A DNA stretch of 64,000 nt from Microbacteriaceae bacterium (GCA_025352325.1 JANXTR010000023.1:1-64000), one strand, 5' to 3'; positions 1 through 8,535 are shown, counted from the first letter of the stretch. The notes: generated from the letters alone by a model not told the origin. Program-made: numbers and translations.

Positions 1-42
1 TCGGCGGTCAGACCTTCACCGCCTTCGTGCGATTCTTGCTGC

Positions 43-465
43 ATGGATCTCGAGGTATCACCGCACCTCACCATCCCCCGATCCGAGCTTCTCTGGAAGT
101 TCACTCGCTCGTCCGGGCCGGGAGGCCAGCACGTCAACACCTCCGACAGTCGGGTCCAGTTGAGCTGGAGCATCGCCGAGTCGGCGGTGCTCGACGAAGA
201 CCAGCGGGAGTTGCTCCTCGCCAAGCTCGACCGCCGCCTCGTTGCGGGCGCCATCACGGTGACGGTGGCGGAGCAACGGTCACAGCTGCGCAATCGCGAG
301 GTGGCGCTCGCCCGCCTCCGCACGTTGCTCAGGAATGCGCTCGCGCCGCCATCCACGATCCGTCGTACCACTCGCCCCACGCGTGGTTCCGCCCGTCGTC
401 ACCTCGCGGCGAAGAAGGCGCGATCCGTGATCAAGCAGCAGAGGCAACGTCCCACCGGCGAGTGA
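43..465 (+). CDS. arfB: Alternative ribosome-rescue factor ArfB (YaeJ-type peptidyl-tRNA hydrolase)
   Basis: A 140-aa protein of the class-I release-factor catalytic family without codon-recognition domains. It should hydrolyse peptidyl-tRNA on ribosomes stalled without a stop codon. The GGQ motif lies near residue 28 in SSGPGGQHVN, followed by the usual core fold and a basic C-terminal tail rich in Arg and Lys (SARRHLAAKKARSVIKQQRQ), which in ArfB inserts into the empty mRNA channel. The length matches ArfB (about 140 aa) and is too short for RF1 or RF2. The ATG at 43 has no clear ribosome binding site, but GATTCT at 31-36 is a NAnnnT -10 hexamer 6 nt before it, so a leaderless transcript is likely. 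It stands alone upstream of a small convergent gene. Confidence 0.93.
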   Translation: MDLEVSPHLTIPRSELLWKFTRSSGPGGQHVNTSDSRVQLSWSIAESAVLDEDQRELLLAKLDRRLVAGAITVTVAEQRSQLRNREVALARLRTLLRNALAPPSTIRRTTRPTRGSARRHLAAKKARSVIKQQRQRPTGE

Positions 466-509
466 TTCGCCGTGGCCACACCCTGCTGCAGCCTTCACGC
501 GTCGGGTCG

Positions 510-638
510 TCAGGGAGTCAGCAGATTCCCGAGGGCCTGCGGCGCGACCATGATGGCCAGCGCGGCGACGATCACGATCGCGACGAAACCCGCCACCACG
601 AACAGCAGAAGACGGACGATGAGCGCGGGCAAGGTCAT
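510..638 (-). CDS. Small single-span membrane protein (42 aa), function unknown
   Basis: Starting at the ATG at 638 the protein is MTLPALIVRL followed by one long hydrophobic helix (LLLFVVAGFVAIVIVAALAIMV) and a short tail. I recognise no family. A longer reading from a GTG at 704 adds a Cys/Arg-rich stretch that looks non-coding. The shorter start is supported by TACTGT placed exactly 6 nt upstream of the ATG, the leaderless arrangement seen in many genes of this window. It is convergent with arfB and divergent from the MFS fragment at 694. Whether it is translated cannot be settled by reading. Confidence 0.45.
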   Translation of the reverse strand: MTLPALIVRLLLFVVAGFVAIVIVAALAIMVAPQALGNLLTP

Positions 639-693
639 GTCACCACAGTAAGCCGCGACCCCGAACGTCGCCGCACGGGAGCAGAATCGGCGC

Positions 694-1230
694 ATGGCCG
701 ACACCTCCGTCGCGCCCTACCTGCAGCAGCTCGTGCGCATCTCGCCGACGACGATCACGATCGCGTTGCTGGCGTTCGGCATCGCCGGGATCGCCGGGAT
801 CGCGGGCAACTTCACCGCGGGCGTCACGCTCAGCCGCAGCGTCGCCGGCACCCTCACCGTGACCAAGGTCGTGCTGGCACTCGCGGTCGTGGCGCTCCCG
901 CTGCTGGCATGGTCGCTGCCGGGCGTCTTCGCCCTGCTCGTCATCTGGGGCTTCGTATGGGGTGCGCTGCCCCTGGGCCTTCAGGCCTGGATGTCGCAGG
1001 CGGCCCCCGCGGCATCCGACGGCAGTCTGGCTCTGTTCGTGACCACGATCAAGCTCGCCATCTCGGCCGGCTCGATCATCGGCGGCCTGGGCGTCGGAGC
1101 CTTCGGGATCGCGTTCGACTTCTATCTGGCCGGCGGCATCGTGATCGCTGCCCTGCTCGTGCTTCTGCTTCTCGGCCGCCAGCGCGAACCCGGCGTCGCG
1201 CCGGCCGGAGCGGTACCCGAACCTTGCTGA
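694..1230 (+). CDS. MFS transporter lacking its N-terminal half (probable remnant)
   Basis: The 178 residues align by eye to the second half of drug/sugar MFS exporters of the AraJ/YdhP type: VAPYLQQL, then SPTTITIALLAFGIAGIAGN, a typical loop-and-helix region near the middle of such proteins, then GLQAWMSQAAP and a final helix ending in a short hydrophilic tail. About five or six membrane segments remain where twelve are expected. The first residues (MADTS) sit directly on this mid-protein sequence, and CAGAAT at 682-687 is a good -10 hexamer 6 nt before the ATG. Promoter and start therefore survive while the first six helices are gone, which fits a large internal deletion. It is probably non-functional as a transporter. 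Confidence 0.6.
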   Translation: MADTSVAPYLQQLVRISPTTITIALLAFGIAGIAGIAGNFTAGVTLSRSVAGTLTVTKVVLALAVVALPLLAWSLPGVFALLVIWGFVWGALPLGLQAWMSQAAPAASDGSLALFVTTIKLAISAGSIIGGLGVGAFGIAFDFYLAGGIVIAALLVLLLLGRQREPGVAPAGAVPEPC

Positions 1231-1273
1231 TCGAGCGGCGTAGTGTTCGCAGGGACCTTCGGCAAGGAGAACC

Positions 1274-2086
1274 ATGGCAGGCGGGGCACCGGTCGCAACA
1301 CTCGAGGGATGGCAGGTCGCCCCGTTCACGGGAGCCGGCCTCACCTACGACGTCTACGAGAAGGGCAGCGGCCCCGGGGTCGTGCTCATCCCCGAGATCC
1401 CCGGCATGACCCCGGAGGTGCTCGGCCTCGCGGAGCACCTCGTCGAGAGCGGTTTCACCGTCGCAGTGCCGTCGCCGTTCGGCACCCCGGAGAAGCCGGC
1501 CACGACGGGATACACGCTCGGCGTCGTCGCGCGGTTGTGCGTGTCGGCGGAGTTCCGCGCCTTCGCTACCGATGCCCACCGGCCGATCACCGACTTCTTC
1601 CGCGCGGTCGCCGCCGACCTCGCATCACGCACCCCGGCATCCGGTGTCGGCGTCATCGGAATGTGCTTCACCGGCGGATTCGCACTCGCCACCGCCGTTG
1701 ACGGCTCGGTTCTCGCGGCGGTCATGAGTCAGCCGGCGGTGCCCTTCCCGCTCGGCGCGGCCCGCTCGGCCGACCCGGGACTCTCGCAGGCCGAGCTGCA
1801 GACTGTCGTCGACCGCACGGCGAACGATGGCCTCTGCGTGATGGGCCTGCGATTCAGCGAGGATCGCAGCGTCCCCACGTTGCGGTTCGCCGGCCTGAAG
1901 GCGCGATTGGGCGACGCGTTCGAGGTGATCCAGCTCGATTCGTCCGCCGGCAACGCCGACGGCTTCTCGACGGGTGCCCACTCGGTGCTCACCGGCGAGG
2001 TGCGAGAAGATCCGCCGAACGCGGCGTTCGACACGCGTGCTCGGGTCGTGGAGTTCCTGCGGACGCAGCTCGCGGGATCCCGCTAA
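1274..2086 (+). CDS. Dienelactone hydrolase family protein
   Basis: A 270-aa cytosolic alpha/beta hydrolase of the dienelactone hydrolase family, which opens lactone or ester bonds in aromatic degradation and related reactions. The nucleophile is Cys131 in GMCFTGG, where this family uses Cys instead of Ser. The LIPEIPGM segment carries the partner Glu41. The remaining triad residues are probably the Asp in GLRFSEDRSVP and the His in GAHSVLTGEV. Length is a little above the 235-250 aa usual for the family. The ATG at 1274 follows an AAGGAGA ribosome binding site. Its last four bases overlap the end of the convergent monooxygenase gene. The substrate cannot be inferred. Confidence 0.88.
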   Translation: MAGGAPVATLEGWQVAPFTGAGLTYDVYEKGSGPGVVLIPEIPGMTPEVLGLAEHLVESGFTVAVPSPFGTPEKPATTGYTLGVVARLCVSAEFRAFATDAHRPITDFFRAVAADLASRTPASGVGVIGMCFTGGFALATAVDGSVLAAVMSQPAVPFPLGAARSADPGLSQAELQTVVDRTANDGLCVMGLRFSEDRSVPTLRFAGLKARLGDAFEVIQLDSSAGNADGFSTGAHSVLTGEVREDPPNAAFDTRARVVEFLRTQLAGSR

Positions 2087-3567
2087 ACCGGGTTGCCCTC
2101 GGGCAGGGCGAGCAGCGCGGCGGCTTCGGCGAGCGCGCCGCGGAAGCCGTGCGCGAATCCAGGCCAGAGCAGCGTGAGGCGGCCGTTACGGGGGTCGACG
2201 TACCAGCTCTCGCAGCCGCCAGCGGTCCAGACGGTGCCCTCGGCACGAGCATCCAGCTGCCGCGTCCAGGCGTCCTCGGCCGCGGGCGAGACCTCGAGCG
2301 CGCGGCCAGGAGCCAGGGCGTTCAGCACGAACTCGATCTGCGACTCGATCATGTGGATCGCCGAGTTGTGGCCGAGCCCTGCGTTCGGTCCGTCAAGCAC
2401 GAAGAGCTGCGGGAAGCCCGCGACCATCGTCGAGGCGTATGCCCGCATGCCGCCTGCCCAGTGTTCGGCGAGGGTCTCGTCGCGACCGCGGACGTGCGCG
2501 GCATACGGCTGCTCGGCGGCGAGAAAGCCGGTGGCGAAGACGATCACGTCCACGTCGTGTGCGCTGCCGTCCGCGCCGATCGCCGTGCCGCCGTCGACCG
2601 CCGCGATGGGCGAGGTCACGAGGGTGACGCCGTAGCGCTCGAAAGCCGGGAAGTAGTCGTTCGAGATCAGCACGCGCTTGCAGCCGATCTCGTAATTGGG
2701 TGTGAGCCGCTCGCGCAGGCGCGGATCCGCGACTCCGGCCGCGAGATGCGTGAGGGCGCGATCGCGCGCGGCCTCGGTGCGGCTCGGGTCTCCTGCGCGC
2801 TCGGCGAAACCCTCCTCGGCCGCCCAGAAGAGCTGCGATCGAAGCCGGGTGATCTCGGAGGGATCCTTCGCGAAGAGGCCGCGCTCGGCATCCGTGTACG
2901 CGCGATCGGCGCGGGGCACGACATACGGGGCGCTGCGCTGGAAGACCGTAACGTGCTCTGCGACCTCGGCGATTCGGGGCATCAGCTGCACGGCGGAGGC
3001 GCCCGAACCGACCACGGCCACGCGCTTGCCGGCGAAGTCGACGTCGTGATCCCACCGGGCCGAGTGGAACAGCTCGCCGGTGAACCCCTCGAGCGCCTCG
3101 ATATTCGGGATGTAGGGGTCCGCGAGCCGCCCGCAGGCGAGCACCAGCACCCGTGCAGTGTGCCGGCCGGCCAGAGTGTCGAGTATCCAGCGCTCGCGAT
3201 CCTCGTCCCACTGCATGTCGAGCACGGGGGACTTGAGCCGGATGCGCGGCCGCACCTCGTCGGCCGCCCGCTCCAGGTAGTCGCGGATCTGATGGCCCTG
3301 CGCGAAGACGTGCGTCCAGTCGGGATTGGTCTCGAACGAGAGGGAGTAGAGGTGGGCCGGGATATCGCAGGCCACGCCCGGATAGGTGTTGTCGCGCCAG
3401 GTCCCCCCGACGGCGACCGCCCGCTCGAAAACGGTGAAGTCGGTCTGGCCGGAGCGTTGGAGCCGGAGGGCGAGCCCGATCCCCGCGAAGCCCGCGCCGA
3501 CGATGGCGACGTCGGTGTGCGGGACCGGCGTCACGTGAGACCGCGACTCGGGCAGCGACTCGGTCAT
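2083..3567 (-). CDS. Baeyer-Villiger-type flavin monooxygenase
   Basis: A 494-aa NAD(P)H- and FAD-dependent monooxygenase. The FAD-binding Rossmann motif is near the N-terminus (VAIVGAGFAGIGLALRL), followed by GGTWRDNTYPGVACD, typical of this class. The Baeyer-Villiger fingerprint FxGxxxHxxxW is present as FTGELFHSARW, then the NADPH-binding motif VVGSGASAVQL and the late FATGF. Enzymes of this family insert oxygen next to a ketone or hydroxylate small substrates. The start overlaps the stop of the upstream alpha/beta hydrolase by ATGA, making it the third gene of a translationally coupled operon with the FbiC-like gene. A hydrolase next to such a monooxygenase often splits the ester formed. 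The substrate is unknown. Confidence 0.9.
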   Translation of the reverse strand: MTESLPESRSHVTPVPHTDVAIVGAGFAGIGLALRLQRSGQTDFTVFERAVAVGGTWRDNTYPGVACDIPAHLYSLSFETNPDWTHVFAQGHQIRDYLERAADEVRPRIRLKSPVLDMQWDEDRERWILDTLAGRHTARVLVLACGRLADPYIPNIEALEGFTGELFHSARWDHDVDFAGKRVAVVGSGASAVQLMPRIAEVAEHVTVFQRSAPYVVPRADRAYTDAERGLFAKDPSEITRLRSQLFWAAEEGFAERAGDPSRTEAARDRALTHLAAGVADPRLRERLTPNYEIGCKRVLISNDYFPAFERYGVTLVTSPIAAVDGGTAIGADGSAHDVDVIVFATGFLAAEQPYAAHVRGRDETLAEHWAGGMRAYASTMVAGFPQLFVLDGPNAGLGHNSAIHMIESQIEFVLNALAPGRALEVSPAAEDAWTRQLDARAEGTVWTAGGCESWYVDPRNGRLTLLWPGFAHGFRGALAEAAALLALPEGNPV

Positions 3568-4154
3568 CCCGCCACCACGGGCACCACGGACGGATGCGTC
3601 GCGAACGCCGACAGCAGGCTCAGCACCTCGGCCGGCCGTTCGACCAGGGCGGCGTGCCCGGTCGGCAGCTCGAGGTGATGGGAGTCGGCGATGCCGCCGT
3701 GCAGCAGGCGCGACTGGTGCGCCATCGCCACGAGGTCGTACCGCGCGCCGATGACGAGAGTCGGGCAGCGGATGTCGCCGAGCCGCGGCACGGGCAGCGT
3801 CTCGACCAGGTCGAGCAGCTCGGGGCGGACGAGCGGGGCTCGATCCGAGTCGGGGCCGACCATGGTGTGCCGGGCGAAGGCCTCGTCGTGGGCGTGCCGG
3901 GTCCAGTCGAGCAGGCGCGGGGTCAGCTGGGCCCAACCGCAGAGCAGGACGAGCGCGGAGACCGGATGCGTGGCCGCGTGCGCCGCCGCCCGCACGGCGC
4001 CCAGGCTGTAACCCACCAAGATGGTGTCGGCATCTGTGACCAGCGGATCCGTGGCCTCGACCACGGACACCTCGTGCTCCCTCGCCAGCATCGGCGCGAC
4101 GAAATCGACATCGGCCGCCCCGCCGAAGCCGGGGATCAGCACGAAACGGCTCAT
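3564..4154 (-). CDS. Alpha/beta hydrolase
   Basis: A compact 196-aa alpha/beta hydrolase. The nucleophile elbow is GYSLGAV (Ser near residue 50), the acid is probably the Asp in GARYDLVAM, and the catalytic His is in PTGHAALVERP near the C-terminus. The oxyanion strand LIPGFGG opens the protein. It lacks most of a lid domain, so it is a small esterase-like member. Both ends overlap neighbours by four bases (ATGA), so it is translated together with the FbiC-like gene upstream and the Baeyer-Villiger monooxygenase downstream. A role in hydrolysing an ester or lactone made by the monooxygenase is inference from context. Confidence 0.85.
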   Translation of the reverse strand: MSRFVLIPGFGGAADVDFVAPMLAREHEVSVVEATDPLVTDADTILVGYSLGAVRAAAHAATHPVSALVLLCGWAQLTPRLLDWTRHAHDEAFARHTMVGPDSDRAPLVRPELLDLVETLPVPRLGDIRCPTLVIGARYDLVAMAHQSRLLHGGIADSHHLELPTGHAALVERPAEVLSLLSAFATHPSVVPVVAG

Positions 4155-6388
4155 GCGAGCACCCCGGACCGCCGCGCGGGCTCCCCGTAGGTGGTGCTGC
4201 GCTGGCGCAGCGTGCGGCTGAGGCGGCGGGTGAGGGCCGCGGCCGCGTCCAGCGGGAGTTGCGCACCCTGGGTGCTCCCGGCATCCGGGCGCACCGTACC
4301 CGCGAGCAGGGTGCCGCCGAGGTCGTCGGCACCGGACTGCAGCAGCGCCGCCGCCGTCTCGAGTCCGACGCGCGGCCACGGCGCCTGCAGGTGCGGGATG
4401 GAGCCGTGCAGCATCAGGCGACTGGTCGCGACGACCGCACGGTGGGTGTCGAGATCCACGTCGGCGAACGGCATCGGCACGAACTCGGCGAAGCCCCCGG
4501 TCTGGCTCTGGATGTCGCGCAGCGTCCGCAGGTGCGCCACCCAATCCGCGGCGGACTCCCCCGCTCCGTAGTACATGATCGACGTCGACCGGAGCCCGGC
4601 CGAGTGCGCGGCGACGACCGTGCGGATCCAGGCCTCCACCGGTAGGTCAGTGGGCGCGATGCGCATCCGGATGTCGTCGTCGAGCAGCTTCACGCCGGTG
4701 CCCGGGAACGAATCGACACCGGCCTCCACGAGCAGGCGCACAAACTCATCGGTGTCGAGCTGGTGCCGCGCGGCCCCGGCCACGATGTCCGCCGGCCGGA
4801 AGGCGTGCAGGTGGATACCGGGGGCGGCGCGTCTGATCGTGCGGGCGATCTCGAGCGGGTCAAGGCCGCTGCGCCCCTGGAGGCACAGCTCGGTCGCCCC
4901 CAGCTCGGTCGCCTCGACGGCAATGTCGGCGAGCTCGTCGAGCGAGAGCACCACGGCATCCAGCGCGACGGCGCGGTTGACGACGATGCTGACGGACTCG
5001 CCGACCGTGTAGCGGCGGAGGTCGTCCGCCGCCTGCGTGAGGACGTCGAGATCGTCGCCTCGGGCCTCGAACAGTGCGGCGTATTCGGCGTCGTCCAGGG
5101 AGGACGGGTCCGACTGCGCCTGGGCGATGAGCCCCCGGAGACCGGAGTCGGCCCGGACGGATGCGCGGCTGACCGCCCGCCCACGCGGCAGCGCCACCTC
5201 GAGCGTCGGCGCCTCGCGGAACGCCACGACGGCGGGCAGCAGGGTTTCGTCGATCCACGCCGGGACGTAGCCGTCATGCACCGTCAGCCGCTCGCGCAGC
5301 GTGTAGCCCGCGTCAGCCGTCAGGCACGCGAGCTCGTCGATCTGCGGCCACGGGCGTTCCGGGTTGACATGGTCAGCGGTCAGCGGGCTCACCCCACCCC
5401 AGTCGCTGACGCCCGCGCGCACGAGGATCTCGAGCTCGGCCGCATCCGCCAGATTCGGCGGGGCCTGGATAACGGCACCCGGCCCCATGATGAGCCGTGC
5501 GACCGCGATGGCGGCGGCGTACTCGGCGGTGCCGAGATCCTCGACGCCCTGCATGGCGGTGGCGTCCTTCGCGCGGAAGTTCTGCACGATCGTCTCCTGC
5601 ACCTGCCCCCAGCGCTCGTGGGAGGCACGGATGGCGAACAGCGACTCGGCACGATCCCGCAGCGTCTCGCCGATCCCGACCAGGATGCCCGTGGTCAGCG
5701 GGACGCGCGCGCGCCCCGCGTTCTCGAGCACCTCGAGACGCACCGCCGGGTCCTTATCGGGCGATCCGAAGTGCACCTGCCCGGGCTCGGACCACAGCCG
5801 CACCGACGTCGTCTCGAGCATCATCCCCATACTGGGGGCGACCGGGCGCAGCGTCTCGAACTCCGCGAGGCTCAGCACGCCCGGGTTCATGTGCGGCAGC
5901 AGCCCGGTCTCGTCGAGCACCAACTGAGCCATGTCGCGCAGGTAATGGACGGTCGAGGTGTAGCCGTGCGCATCCAGCCACTCGCGTGCGATGGGCCAGC
6001 GCTCCTCGGGGCGGTCCCCGAGCGTGAACAGCGCCTCCTTGCAGCCCAGCGCCGCCCCCTGTCGGGCGACGGTGAGGATCTGCTCCGGCGACATGTACGC
6101 CGGCTTGTGCTTCTTGGCGAGTTTCGCCGGGGTGTCGACGAAGATGCAGTAGTGGCAGCGGTCCTGGCAGAGCGTCGTGATCGGCAGGAACACCTTGCGC
6201 GAGTACGTGATCACCCTTGCCGGGTCGCCGGCGTCGCGCACGGCCGTGGCCGCGTCGAGGAGACGCTCGAGTTCCGAGCCCTGCGCCGCCAGCAGCAGCT
6301 CGGCGTCGTCGACGGTCAGTTCGCCAGTCGCGCCGCGCGCGAGGGCGCTCTCGAACGCGACGGCCATGCCGACTCCCACGACCTTCAT
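4151..6388 (-). CDS. FbiC-like FO synthase (CofG-CofH fusion) missing the CofH iron-sulfur motif
   Basis: A 745-aa relative of FbiC, the two-domain radical SAM enzyme that makes the deazaflavin FO of coenzyme F420. The CofG half has an intact cluster motif C74-x3-C78-x2-C81 in LCQDRCHYCIF. The CofH half is recognisable over most of its length (GATELCLQGRSG, HAFRPADIVAG, DSFPGTGVKLLDDD, TGGFAEFVPMPF, RQRSTTYG). Where homologs read VVTRNINFTNVCY and then CRFCAF, this protein goes from VVNRAVALDAVV straight to LSLDEL. About 20 residues with all three cysteines are absent, without a frameshift. Family members are usually 780-860 aa. I chose the ATG at 6388 because upstream residues look non-coding and overlap the divergent MFS promoter. 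Heads a coupled operon. Confidence 0.85.
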   Translation of the reverse strand: MKVVGVGMAVAFESALARGATGELTVDDAELLLAAQGSELERLLDAATAVRDAGDPARVITYSRKVFLPITTLCQDRCHYCIFVDTPAKLAKKHKPAYMSPEQILTVARQGAALGCKEALFTLGDRPEERWPIAREWLDAHGYTSTVHYLRDMAQLVLDETGLLPHMNPGVLSLAEFETLRPVAPSMGMMLETTSVRLWSEPGQVHFGSPDKDPAVRLEVLENAGRARVPLTTGILVGIGETLRDRAESLFAIRASHERWGQVQETIVQNFRAKDATAMQGVEDLGTAEYAAAIAVARLIMGPGAVIQAPPNLADAAELEILVRAGVSDWGGVSPLTADHVNPERPWPQIDELACLTADAGYTLRERLTVHDGYVPAWIDETLLPAVVAFREAPTLEVALPRGRAVSRASVRADSGLRGLIAQAQSDPSSLDDAEYAALFEARGDDLDVLTQAADDLRRYTVGESVSIVVNRAVALDAVVLSLDELADIAVEATELGATELCLQGRSGLDPLEIARTIRRAAPGIHLHAFRPADIVAGAARHQLDTDEFVRLLVEAGVDSFPGTGVKLLDDDIRMRIAPTDLPVEAWIRTVVAAHSAGLRSTSIMYYGAGESAADWVAHLRTLRDIQSQTGGFAEFVPMPFADVDLDTHRAVVATSRLMLHGSIPHLQAPWPRVGLETAAALLQSGADDLGGTLLAGTVRPDAGSTQGAQLPLDAAAALTRRLSRTLRQRSTTYGEPARRSGVLA

Positions 6389-6470
6389 ACGGATACCCTG
6401 CCATCCCCACCGACCCGGCGCTGAGTCGGGGCGGATCGTCGCGGTCGCCCGGCGCGCGATACTGGGTGCG

Positions 6471-7901
6471 ATGACCGCCACCCCCGCTCCCGTTCACGCC
6501 GGCATCCGTTCCCAGGCCCTGCCGCTCCTCGTCGCCGGGTGCTTCTTCATGGAGAACCTCGACGCCACGATCGTCACGACGGCAGTACCGAGCATCGCGC
6601 GCGACCTCGGCGTCACCGCCGCCAGTGTCGGCATCACCATCACGGCCTATGTCATGACGGTCGCGGTGCTGATCCCGCTCAGCGGCTGGCTCGCCGACCG
6701 CTTCGGGACGCGGCGCGTGCTTCTCATCGCGATCGCCCTCTTCACGATCGCGTCGCTGGCCTGCGCGGCCAGCCCCGAGTTGCCCGTGCTCATCGCCGCG
6801 CGGGTGGCGCAGGGCATCGGCGGTGCGCTCATGGTGCCGGTCGGGCGGATGACGGTGCTGCGGACGACCGAGAAGAAGGATCTCGTGCGCGCCATCGCGG
6901 TGCTCACCTGGCCCGCGCTCGCGGCTCCGATCGTCGCGCCCCTCATCGGCGGCCTCCTGACCACCTACCTGTCGTGGCACTGGATATTCCTGGTCAACCT
7001 GCCGCTCGGCGTGATCGGCTTCGTGGTCGGGCTCCGCATCCTCCCGAGGAGGGACGCCGCGGGCACCGACCGACCGACCGTCGCCCCGGACTGGCTGGGG
7101 CTCACGCTCACCTCCCTCGGCATCGCCGCGATCGTCTGGGCGACCACGCTCGTGACCGCGGCCCGCGTCGACGTGCTGCAGGCCGTGCTCTTCGGAGCCG
7201 TGGGCGTCGCCCTGCTCGCATTCGCGATCCGGCATCTGCTGCGCGCCCCGCGCCCCTTCGTCGAGCTGCGGCTGCTGCGAATCCGGAGCTACGGCGTCGC
7301 GGTTGGGGGCGGTTCGGTCTACCGGCTCGCAATCAGCGCCATCCCCTTCGTGCTTCCGCTGCTCTTCCAGCGGGCTTTCGGCTGGACACCGGTCGAGGCC
7401 GGAGCCGCCGTGCTGTTCCTGTTCGCGGGCAACCTGGGCATCAAGCCGACGACGACCTGGATGCTCCGCACCGCTGGCTTCCAGCGCGTGATGATCGCCT
7501 CCCACCTGGTCGGCGCCGCATGCCTCCTCGCGATGACGCTGTTCCGCCCCTCGACGCCGTTCCTCGTCATCGCACTCGTGCTGGTGATCTCGGGCGCCGC
7601 GCGCTCCGCCGGCTTCACCGCGTACAACACGATCACCTACGCCGATATCGAGCCGACGCATATGACGGGCGCCAACGTGCTCGACGCCACCGTGCAGCAG
7701 CTCGCGGTCGGCTTCGGGGTCGCGCTCGGCGCGGTGTCGATCACGGTCGGGCTGGCGCTCGCACCCGGCGGCGAGGAGACCGGCGTGTTCGCGTACGACA
7801 TCGCATTCGTGACCCTCGCCGCCGTGCTGCTGCTCGCGGCCATCCCGGCCTGTCGGCTGCCCGCGTCGACGGGCGGCGAGCTGGTGCGCGGGAAGGCCTG
7901 A
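6471..7901 (+). CDS. MFS drug exporter, DHA2 (EmrB/QacA) family
   Basis: A 476-aa inner-membrane proton antiporter with about 14 predicted helices. Family marks are the start FFMENLDATIVTTAVPSIARDL (first helix with the DHA2 motif), LADRFGTRRVLL (motif A), RVAQGIGGALMVPVGR and the antiporter motif region around LGVTAASVGITITAY. The C-terminus is cytosolic. The ATG at 6471 is preferred because GATACT at 6458-6463 lies 7 nt before it (leaderless), and an upstream extension would run into the divergent FbiC-like gene. A TetR gene converges on it three bases downstream. Exported compound unknown. Confidence 0.9.
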   Translation: MTATPAPVHAGIRSQALPLLVAGCFFMENLDATIVTTAVPSIARDLGVTAASVGITITAYVMTVAVLIPLSGWLADRFGTRRVLLIAIALFTIASLACAASPELPVLIAARVAQGIGGALMVPVGRMTVLRTTEKKDLVRAIAVLTWPALAAPIVAPLIGGLLTTYLSWHWIFLVNLPLGVIGFVVGLRILPRRDAAGTDRPTVAPDWLGLTLTSLGIAAIVWATTLVTAARVDVLQAVLFGAVGVALLAFAIRHLLRAPRPFVELRLLRIRSYGVAVGGGSVYRLAISAIPFVLPLLFQRAFGWTPVEAGAAVLFLFAGNLGIKPTTTWMLRTAGFQRVMIASHLVGAACLLAMTLFRPSTPFLVIALVLVISGAARSAGFTAYNTITYADIEPTHMTGANVLDATVQQLAVGFGVALGAVSITVGLALAPGGEETGVFAYDIAFVTLAAVLLLAAIPACRLPASTGGELVRGKA

Positions 7902-7904
7902 GGC

Positions 7905-8489
7905 TCAGGGCTCCAGGATCCGGTTCAGCAGCCGCAGGCTCTCAGCGATGTCGACGTTCGGGTCGAGCAACCACTGCGTCTGCAGGCCATCGGATGCCGC
8001 GATCACCAGGGCCGCCATGGCATCCGGGTCCACATCCCGACGCAGTGCTCCCTCGCGCTGCCCGTCACGGATGTGCGCCACCAGCTGCTGCCGCACGCGC
8101 TCGAACCGCGCGGTGAAGTACTCCTGGGACGCGCTGTTGCCGACGATATTGCCTGCATCGATGGATCCCGCCAGCATGCTCGTGTAGAGCGCGACCAGCC
8201 CGGGGATCTTCACGTTGCGCTCCGCGGCGCTGACCATCCGCCCGACGACCTCATCTTCCGGCTTCGCGCCCTCGTGACGCTGTTCGTTCTCTTGCAGCAC
8301 CTCGAGCAGCAGCGTCTCGCGCGAGTGGAAGTAGTGCAGCAGTGCCCCGTGCGACACCCCGATAGCCTCCGCGATCGCGCGGAGCGATGTGCCGTCCGCG
8401 CCCTTCTCGGCGAAGACCTCGATCGCACGATCGAGGATCTGCTGACGCCGCGCGATGCCCTTGGGTGAGGGAGGCAGTCGGTCCGTCAT
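7905..8489 (-). CDS. TetR-family transcriptional regulator
   Basis: A 194-aa regulator with the TetR helix-turn-helix in residues about 14-58 (LRAIAEAIGVSHGALLHYFHSRETLLLEVL) and a helical ligand-binding C-terminal domain ending in LLDPNVDIAESLRLLNRILEP. TAGCAT at 8496-8501, 6 nt upstream of its ATG, suggests a leaderless transcript. The start region lies against an imperfect inverted repeat (8499-8535) shared with the divergent isomerase/oxidoreductase pair, so it probably controls that pair and itself. It also converges on the MFS exporter gene. The ligand is unknown. Confidence 0.9.
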   Translation of the reverse strand: MTDRLPPSPKGIARRQQILDRAIEVFAEKGADGTSLRAIAEAIGVSHGALLHYFHSRETLLLEVLQENEQRHEGAKPEDEVVGRMVSAAERNVKIPGLVALYTSMLAGSIDAGNIVGNSASQEYFTARFERVRQQLVAHIRDGQREGALRRDVDPDAMAALVIAASDGLQTQWLLDPNVDIAESLRLLNRILEP

Positions 8490-8498
8490 GAAAGAATG

Positions 8499-8535
8499 CT
8501 AGCCCAAAACCTCCGTGTGGTGGTTTTTCTGCTAG
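8499..8535. promoter_or_regulatory. Putative TetR operator between divergent genes
   Basis: An imperfect inverted repeat with outer arms CTAGC and GCTAG and inner arms AAAACC and GGTTTT around a GC-rich centre; one inner arm is shifted by a base. It overlaps the proposed -10 hexamer of the TetR gene (8496-8501) and lies 37 bp before the isomerase gene at 8573. Position and symmetry suggest autoregulation plus control of the divergent pair. Confidence 0.5.

Noticed and set aside
2149-3678. Long open frame on the plus strand opposite the monooxygenase gene
   Set aside because: It is a GC-rich antisense shadow; composition is Arg/Gly/Val-rich without any family motif, while the minus strand carries a full Baeyer-Villiger fingerprint.
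5754-7661. 635-codon minus-strand frame spanning the FbiC/MFS divergent region
   Set aside because: Arg/Asp/Gly/Gln-rich shadow of two well-supported genes; no motif.
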